A stretch of 8,869 nt of DNA, taken from NCBI GenBank assembly GCA_018609965.1, contig JAHENP010000190.1, positions 1 through 8,869 on the forward strand, read 5' to 3'. Origin of the DNA: Haloferacaceae archaeon (lineage in GTDB: Archaea; Halobacteriota; Halobacteria; Halobacteriales; Haloferacaceae). The position numbers were made by a program, and so were the translations under genes. The notes below the pieces were generated by a model. The model was given only the letters and a program-made list of their open reading frames with translations, was not told the DNA's origin and made no database searches. Positions 5,120-8,869 of this stretch are shown one piece after another (position 1 is the first letter of the stretch; each line of letters starts with the position of its first letter).

Positions 5120-5251
5120 GTGTGCAGACGGACCAGCGACGCCGCGCCCGAAGACGACAACGACGACGACGGCGACGCCAGTCCGACGACCCCGCGACGC
5201 CACGTGACGTCGAGACGGGTTCCGGCACTGCCGGAGCGGGAGCGGCAGTGA
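5120..5251 (+). CDS. candidate 43-aa acidic/basic small ORF coupled to the next gene
   Basis: A frame from GTG 5120 to TGA 5249-5251. It starts about 27 nt after the centre of a box A, so it could be leaderless. Its N-terminal half is acidic and haloarchaeal in style (SDAAPEDDNDDDGDASPTTP), with G/C at nearly every third position. The same DNA read in the frame of the downstream gene gives an implausible Arg run. The second half is basic (RRHVTSRRVPALPERERQ). The TGA overlaps the downstream start codon as GTGA. It could be a small protein, an upstream ORF that controls the next gene, or the true N-terminus of that gene separated by a frameshift. No family is recognised. Confidence 0.4.
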   Translation: MCRRTSDAAPEDDNDDDGDASPTTPRRHVTSRRVPALPERERQ

Positions 5252-5535
5252 GTAGTTCGACAGAGAGTGGTGTGACGGCGGACGGCGCGACAACGACCAC
5301 TGGCCCCGCCGACGACGACGGGGACCACCCGGTGGCGGTGGCGCTCGAACGGCTGATCTGGACGATCATGTCGACGTTCTCGTTGTTGTTGGCCGGCGGT
5401 GCGGCGTTGCTCACCGTCCGGACAGACGGGCCGGCCGCCGTCGGGCTCGCGCTCGCGGCGGTCGTCGTCGCCGTCTCGGCGGCGTACTTTCTCTACCACA
5501 TGTGGCGGGCTCCCGAGGACGCACAAGAGTTTTGA
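5248..5535 (+). CDS. small two-helix membrane protein
   Basis: A 95-aa protein from GTG 5248 to TGA 5533-5535. The N-terminus (1-28) is polar and acidic (TTTTGPADDDGDHP). Two membrane helices follow at about 37-57 (WTIMSTFSLLLAGGAALLTV) and 61-83 (GPAAVGLALAAVVVAVSAAY), joined by a tight VRTDG turn, then a short tail MWRAPEDAQEF. GTG 5248 is chosen because GGGAG at 5238-5242 gives a Shine-Dalgarno 5 nt away and the start overlaps an upstream stop (GTGA). An in-frame GTG at 5122 would add an Arg-rich run (about ten Arg) with poor third-position GC, which I judge unlikely. The helical-hairpin membrane protein is clear, but I do not recognise the family. It lies just before the valS leader on the same strand. 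Confidence 0.78.
   Translation: MSSSTESGVTADGATTTTGPADDDGDHPVAVALERLIWTIMSTFSLLLAGGAALLTVRTDGPAAVGLALAAVVVAVSAAYFLYHMWRAPEDAQEF
5527..5535 (+). promoter_or_regulatory. possible box A of the valS leader transcript
   Basis: GAGTTTTGA at 5527-5535 overlaps the stop of the upstream gene. It resembles the box A at 5089-5098 (AAG, then TTTTGA). Centred near 5532, it predicts a start near 5559, immediately before an ATG at 5560. No other AT-rich step lies between here and valS. Confidence 0.4.
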
Positions 5536-5559
5536 GCCGCGACTGCCTGGTTGCTGGCG

Positions 5560-5622
5560 ATGGCACCAGTCGCGTCCACTGTTCGGTCGCGCCCCCCCGC
5601 CGTCAACCGTGTAGGGGCGTGA
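5560..5622 (+). CDS. putative 20-aa leader peptide upstream of valS
   Basis: ATG 5560 to TGA 5620-5622 encodes MAPVASTVRSRPPAVNRVGA. Valine is at positions 4, 8, 15 and 18, using GTC, GTT, GTC and GTA; GTT and GTA are expected to be uncommon in DNA this GC-rich. The ATG lies about 28 nt after the centre of the box A at 5527-5535, so the ORF could be leaderless. Its stop codon sits in the loop of a GNRA-type hairpin and in the 3' strand of an alternative hairpin. The length is short enough for chance, so coding is unproven. Confidence 0.3.
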   Translation: MAPVASTVRSRPPAVNRVGA

Positions 5623-5627
5623 GCCCC
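5587..5627 (+). promoter_or_regulatory. attenuator-like pair of mutually exclusive hairpins before valS
   Basis: Hairpin A: TCGCGCCCC (5587-5595) pairs with GGGGCGTGA (5614-5622), nine pairs including one G-U, with an 18-nt loop. Hairpin B: GGGGC (5614-5618) pairs with GCCCC (5623-5627) around a GTGA tetraloop. Both use 5614-5618, so they exclude each other. The last two Val codons of the 20-aa ORF (5602-5604, 5611-5613) lie between the two strands of hairpin A. No T-run follows hairpin B. Confidence 0.35.
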
Positions 5628-5773
5628 ACCTCCTTCTCGTGACGAGTCGACTCCGTCACCACTCGTGTCTCGCCCGACGACCGACCACCACTCACCGACA
5701 TGTCCACGACACCGACACGCGACCGTACACACCGACCGACGAACCGCCAGACAGAACACGACAACACGCGAAC

Positions 5774-5778
5774 GGAGG
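5774..5778 (+). promoter_or_regulatory. Shine-Dalgarno of valS
   Basis: GGAGG at 5774-5778, 7 nt before the ATG at 5786. It fixes the valS start and shows that valS is translated from an mRNA with a real leader, unlike most genes in this window. Confidence 0.85.
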
Positions 5779-5785
5779 GACGACG

Positions 5786-8539
5786 ATGAGCACACAGCGC
5801 GAGACGGACGACACGGACGGCGAGACCGACTCCGACCTCTCGGGGGGGTACGATCCGGAGGCGGTCGAGCCGAAGTGGCGCGACCACTGGGTCGACGCCC
5901 AGACCTACCGGTTCGGCGACGGCGACGCCGACCCGGACACCGCCTACACGATCGACACCCCGCCGCCGACCGTCTCCGGGAGTCTCCACATGGGCCACCT
6001 CTACGGCCACACGCTCCAGGACTTCGCGGCCCGGTTCCACCGGATGTACGACGGTGACGCCCTGTTCCCGTTCGGTTACGACGACAACGGGATCGCCTCC
6101 GAGTTGTTGACCGAACAGGAGTTGGGTATCCACCACTCCGACTACAGCCGCCGTGAGTTCCAGGAGAAGTGTCGCGAGGTGTGTGTCGACTACGAGGAGA
6201 GCTTCACGGAGGAACTCCAGTCGCTGGGCGTCTCTGTCGACTGGTCGCGCACCTACAAGACGATCGAGCCACGGGTCCAACGCACCTCACAGCTCTCGTT
6301 TATCGACCTCTACGAGAAGGGCCGCGAGTACCGCGAACGCGCCCCGACGATCTGGTGTCCAGACTGTGAGACCGCGATCTCACAGGTGGAGATGGAAGAG
6401 GAGAAACGCGACTCCGAATTCGTCGACATCGCGTTCACGCTCGCCGAGACCGGATCGGAGCCGCCCGCGAACCCACAACGCGACGAGAGTGAGTACGCGG
6501 TGCCGACGGCGCCGGGCGACGAGGTCGTCATCTCGACGACCCGGCCGGAACTCCTGCCGGCGTGTGTCGCGATGTTCGTCCACCCGGACGACGACGCCAA
6601 CCAACACCTCGTCGGCGGGACCTGTGAGGTCCCACTGTTCGGCCACGAGGTGCCGATCTACGCCGACGACCGTGTCGAGGCCGACACAGGCACCGGGATC
6701 GTCATGTGTTGTACGTTCGGCGACCAGACGGACATCGAGTGGTACCAGGCCCACGACCTGGACCTGCGGGTCGCTATCGACGAGTCCGCGACGATGACGG
6801 AGCTAGCGGGCAACTACGAGGGGTTGTCGACGAAGGCGGCCCGCGCCGCGATCAAGGTGGATCTCGACGACGAGGGGGCGTTGCTCGCGCGTGACCCGAT
6901 CGAACACGTCGTTCAGGTGCACGAACGCTCCTGTGACGCCGCCGTCGAGTATCTCGTCACCGAGCAGTGGTACATCGAGATGCTTGACCACACCGAGGAG
7001 TATCTCGAAGCCGGCCGCGAGATGGAGTGGTATCCGGAGAAGATGTTCTCCCGGTATGAACACTGGATCGAGGGGTTGGAGTGGGACTGGTGTATCTCCC
7101 GGCAACGCGACTCCGGGATTCCGTTCCCGGTGTGGTACTGCGCCGACTGCAACGAGGAGATTCTCGCCGAGCCCGAACGGCTCCCGGTTGACCCCATCGC
7201 CGACGAGCCGTCCGTCGACGCCTGCCCGGCCTGTGGCCACGACGGGTTCGAACCCGAGGAAGACGTGTTCGACACGTGGGCGACCTCCTCGCTCACCCCG
7301 TTGATCAACGCCGGCTGGGGGTACGACGAGGAGACGGGCGAAATCGGCTTCGACGAGCCCGATCTGTACCCGATCGACCTCCGGCCACAGGGCCACGACA
7401 TCGTCTCCTTCTGGTTGTTCCACACCGTCGTCAAGTGTGTCGAACACACCGGTGAGGTGCCGTTCGAGGGTGTCCTGATCAACGGCTGGGTGTTGGACAA
7501 GAACCGCGAGAAGATGTCTTCCTCGCGGGGGAACGTCGTCTCGCCGTCGACAGTGATGGACGAGTACCCGACGGACGCGATCCGGTACTGGGCGTCGGGG
7601 TACGCCGTCGGCGACGACTTCCCGTACAAAACGAACGAGCTCCGACAAGGGGAGAAACTGATCCAGAAGCTGTGGAACGCCTCGAAGCTCGTCGACGATC
7701 TCGCGAGCGAGGGCCTCGACGGAGCGCCGCCGGAACCGAGTGGTGCCGAGCCACCTGCGTTGGAGCCGGTCGACGAGTGGCTCCTCTCGAAGCTGGACGA
7801 CGTGGTCGAAACGGTCACCAACCACTTCCGTGGCCACGAGTACGCCAAGGCCCGGACGGAACTGCGAGGGTTCTTCTGGGACACGTTCTGTGACAACTAC
7901 CTCGAGCTTGCGAAACAACGCGACGGGGCAGCAGAGTCGACGGCGTACACGCTCCGGACGGTCCACGAGACCGTCCTCCGGTTGTTCGCGCCGATCCTCC
8001 CGTTCGTCACCGAGGAGGTGTGGGCGGCCGCATACGCCGACGGCACGGAGAGCGTCCACCGGCAGTCGTGGCCGGAGCCGCAGGGGTACGACGCCCCGTT
8101 GGCGCCTGGTGAACGCGCGATGGCAGTCGTGTCGGCGCTCCGGTCGTTCAAGAGCGACCGCGGGTTGGCACTGAACGCGGACGTGCCGGCCGTCGACGTG
8201 TACGGCGACCTGACCGGCTTCGAGGACGCCGTCGCGAGCGTGATGCACGTCGAGGATCTGACGGCGTACCCGGACGCCACCGCGCCGGAGGCGACCGCCG
8301 AGATCGTCGATATCGACCTCGACTACGCGACCGTCGGCCCGAAGTACGGCGGCGCGGTCGGCGACATCGAGGCCGCAATCGCCAACGAGGAGTACGAACT
8401 CGACGATAATACGCTCCACGCCGCCGGCGAGACGCTCACGGCCGACGAGTTCGAGATCGTCGAGGAACACTCATACGACGGTGACGGGGAACTCGTCGAG
8501 ACGAGCGAGGTCGTGATGGTCGTCCACCTCGACGAGTAG
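5786..8539 (+). CDS. valS: valyl-tRNA synthetase
   Basis: A 917-aa class Ia aminoacyl-tRNA synthetase that charges tRNA-Val with valine in the cytoplasm. Motifs in order: EPKWRDHWV (28-36); PPPTVSGSLHMGH with the HIGH-type signature HMGH (68-71); a CPDC pair (Cys191, Cys194); the editing (CP1) domain with STTRPELLP (TTRPE 251-255) and GTGIVMCCTFGDQTD; the zinc-type pairs CADC (452, 455) and CPAC (480, 483); DVFDTWATSSLTP, typical of archaeal ValRS; and KMSSS (576-580). The anticodon-binding domain begins about 660 (DEWLLSKLDDVVE). The editing domain hydrolyses mischarged Thr-tRNA-Val in this family. The first 20 residues are a polar acidic extension. The frame is open upstream to 5639, but ATG 5786 has a GGAGG Shine-Dalgarno and the upstream sequence is not protein-like. 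The stop lies in a 9-bp inverted repeat shared with the convergent kinase gene. Confidence 0.97.
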   Translation: MSTQRETDDTDGETDSDLSGGYDPEAVEPKWRDHWVDAQTYRFGDGDADPDTAYTIDTPPPTVSGSLHMGHLYGHTLQDFAARFHRMYDGDALFPFGYDDNGIASELLTEQELGIHHSDYSRREFQEKCREVCVDYEESFTEELQSLGVSVDWSRTYKTIEPRVQRTSQLSFIDLYEKGREYRERAPTIWCPDCETAISQVEMEEEKRDSEFVDIAFTLAETGSEPPANPQRDESEYAVPTAPGDEVVISTTRPELLPACVAMFVHPDDDANQHLVGGTCEVPLFGHEVPIYADDRVEADTGTGIVMCCTFGDQTDIEWYQAHDLDLRVAIDESATMTELAGNYEGLSTKAARAAIKVDLDDEGALLARDPIEHVVQVHERSCDAAVEYLVTEQWYIEMLDHTEEYLEAGREMEWYPEKMFSRYEHWIEGLEWDWCISRQRDSGIPFPVWYCADCNEEILAEPERLPVDPIADEPSVDACPACGHDGFEPEEDVFDTWATSSLTPLINAGWGYDEETGEIGFDEPDLYPIDLRPQGHDIVSFWLFHTVVKCVEHTGEVPFEGVLINGWVLDKNREKMSSSRGNVVSPSTVMDEYPTDAIRYWASGYAVGDDFPYKTNELRQGEKLIQKLWNASKLVDDLASEGLDGAPPEPSGAEPPALEPVDEWLLSKLDDVVETVTNHFRGHEYAKARTELRGFFWDTFCDNYLELAKQRDGAAESTAYTLRTVHETVLRLFAPILPFVTEEVWAAAYADGTESVHRQSWPEPQGYDAPLAPGERAMAVVSALRSFKSDRGLALNADVPAVDVYGDLTGFEDAVASVMHVEDLTAYPDATAPEATAEIVDIDLDYATVGPKYGGAVGDIEAAIANEEYELDDNTLHAAGETLTADEFEIVEEHSYDGDGELVETSEVVMVVHLDE

Positions 8540-8556
8540 ACGGCGTCACTCGTCGA
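8529..8556. terminator. possible two-way terminator hairpin between convergent genes
   Basis: TCGACGAGT (8529-8537) and ACTCGTCGA (8548-8556) form a perfect 9-bp inverted repeat with a 10-nt loop. It spans the valS stop codon and ends 2 bp before the stop of the minus-strand kinase, so it could act in both directions. There is no T-run on either side, so a terminator role is uncertain. Confidence 0.35.
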
Positions 8557-8557
8557 A

Positions 8558-8869
8558 TCACGACTCCAACACGTCACACAGCCGCTCGGCCGACAACTCC
8601 GCACGCGCTCCCAGCGTGCGGGACGCAACCGCGCCGCAGGCGTTCGCGACCGCGAGCGCGACCCCGACGCTCGCGTCGTCGCCGGCGGTCGCACCCGGCA
8701 GTGACTGCGCTTCGTCGACCGTCGCCAGCGCGGCCGTCTGTACCGACTCCGACACCACACCCCGGCGCGCGGCGAGGTAGCCTGCCGCGAAGGCGTCGCC
8801 GGCGCCGGTCGTGTCGAGTGCCGTCGTCTCGAACCCGGGGTGGGTGTGTTCCCACTCGCGGGTGTGGAC
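8558..8869 (-). CDS. C-terminal part of a PfkB-family carbohydrate kinase (runs off window)
   Basis: A minus-strand frame open from the window edge to TGA at 8560-8558, giving 103 codons. It contains ALDTTGAGDAFAAGYLAARRG, which is PfkB signature 2: DTTGAGD supplies the anion hole and the catalytic Asp base that activates the sugar hydroxyl for phosphorylation by ATP. After it comes a Ser/Ala-rich stretch of about 27 residues (SESVQTAALATVDEAQSLPG and on), apparently longer than usual before the helix ALAVANACGAVASRTLGARA that normally ends the fold. The last residues are ELSAERLCDVLES. The substrate (ribose, fructose, KDG or other) cannot be read from this part. The gene converges with valS, with 18 bp between stops. 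The N-terminal two thirds lie outside the window. Confidence 0.88.
   Translation of the reverse strand, partial: VHTREWEHTHPGFETTALDTTGAGDAFAAGYLAARRGVVSESVQTAALATVDEAQSLPGATAGDDASVGVALAVANACGAVASRTLGARAELSAERLCDVLES

Noticed and set aside
4618..5121. Upstream extension of the two-helix membrane protein frame
   Set aside because: It is antisense to the well-supported Cys-rich gene and lies upstream of the box A at 5089-5098 for most of its length.
5639..5785. 49-residue N-terminal extension of valS
   Set aside because: Composition is His/Arg/Thr-rich and ATG 5786 has a clear Shine-Dalgarno 7 nt upstream.
6803..8470. 555-codon minus-strand ORF inside valS
   Set aside because: Arg/Val-rich antisense shadow of valS, which carries all the class I synthetase motifs on the plus strand.

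Overview
The window looks like chromosomal DNA from a halophilic archaeon (class Halobacteria). The evidence is high GC with strong G/C bias at third codon positions, Asp/Glu-rich proteins, many GTG starts, promoters whose AT-rich box A lies about 22-29 nt upstream of the start codon (leaderless transcripts), a tRNA-Leu without an encoded CCA, and an archaeal-type valyl-tRNA synthetase. No transposase, integrase, CRISPR array or rRNA is visible.

Layout, left to right. (1) 1-378, minus strand: a small membrane-protein ORF overlaps, by a GTGA, the start of a second ORF that leaves the window and may be the N-terminus of a NUDIX hydrolase. (2) 502-585, plus strand: tRNA-Leu(CAA), followed by about 190 bases without a gene that hold overlapping hairpins and a 23-bp tandem repeat. 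(3) 776-1718, minus strand: two unrecognised genes, an 85-aa protein and a 210-aa protein with repeat-built acidic segments. (4) 1761-3317, plus: a membrane-anchored sulfite-oxidase-family molybdopterin oxidoreductase with an internal Tat-like twin arginine. (5) 3408-4289, plus: a ZIP-family transporter homologue whose two most familiar acidic metal ligands are alanine. (6) 4351-5007, minus: an unrecognised 218-aa protein with a Cys-rich, zinc-site-like core. (7) 5120-5535, plus: a candidate 43-aa ORF coupled by GTGA to a two-helix membrane protein. (8) 5527-5785: the leader of valS. (9) 5786-8539, plus: valS. (10) 8558-8869, minus: the C-terminal end of a PfkB-family sugar kinase, convergent with valS.

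Functionally this is a patchwork of housekeeping and accessory single genes rather than one pathway. The most unusual part is the valS leader. It contains a box A-like element, a 20-codon ORF placed as a leaderless transcript would have it and carrying four Val codons, and two mutually exclusive GC-rich hairpins that share one strand and include that ORF's stop codon. This is the geometry of a translation-coupled attenuator upstream of the gene for the matching aminoacyl-tRNA synthetase. It is a hypothesis read from sequence only; high GC and short length mean chance is a serious alternative.
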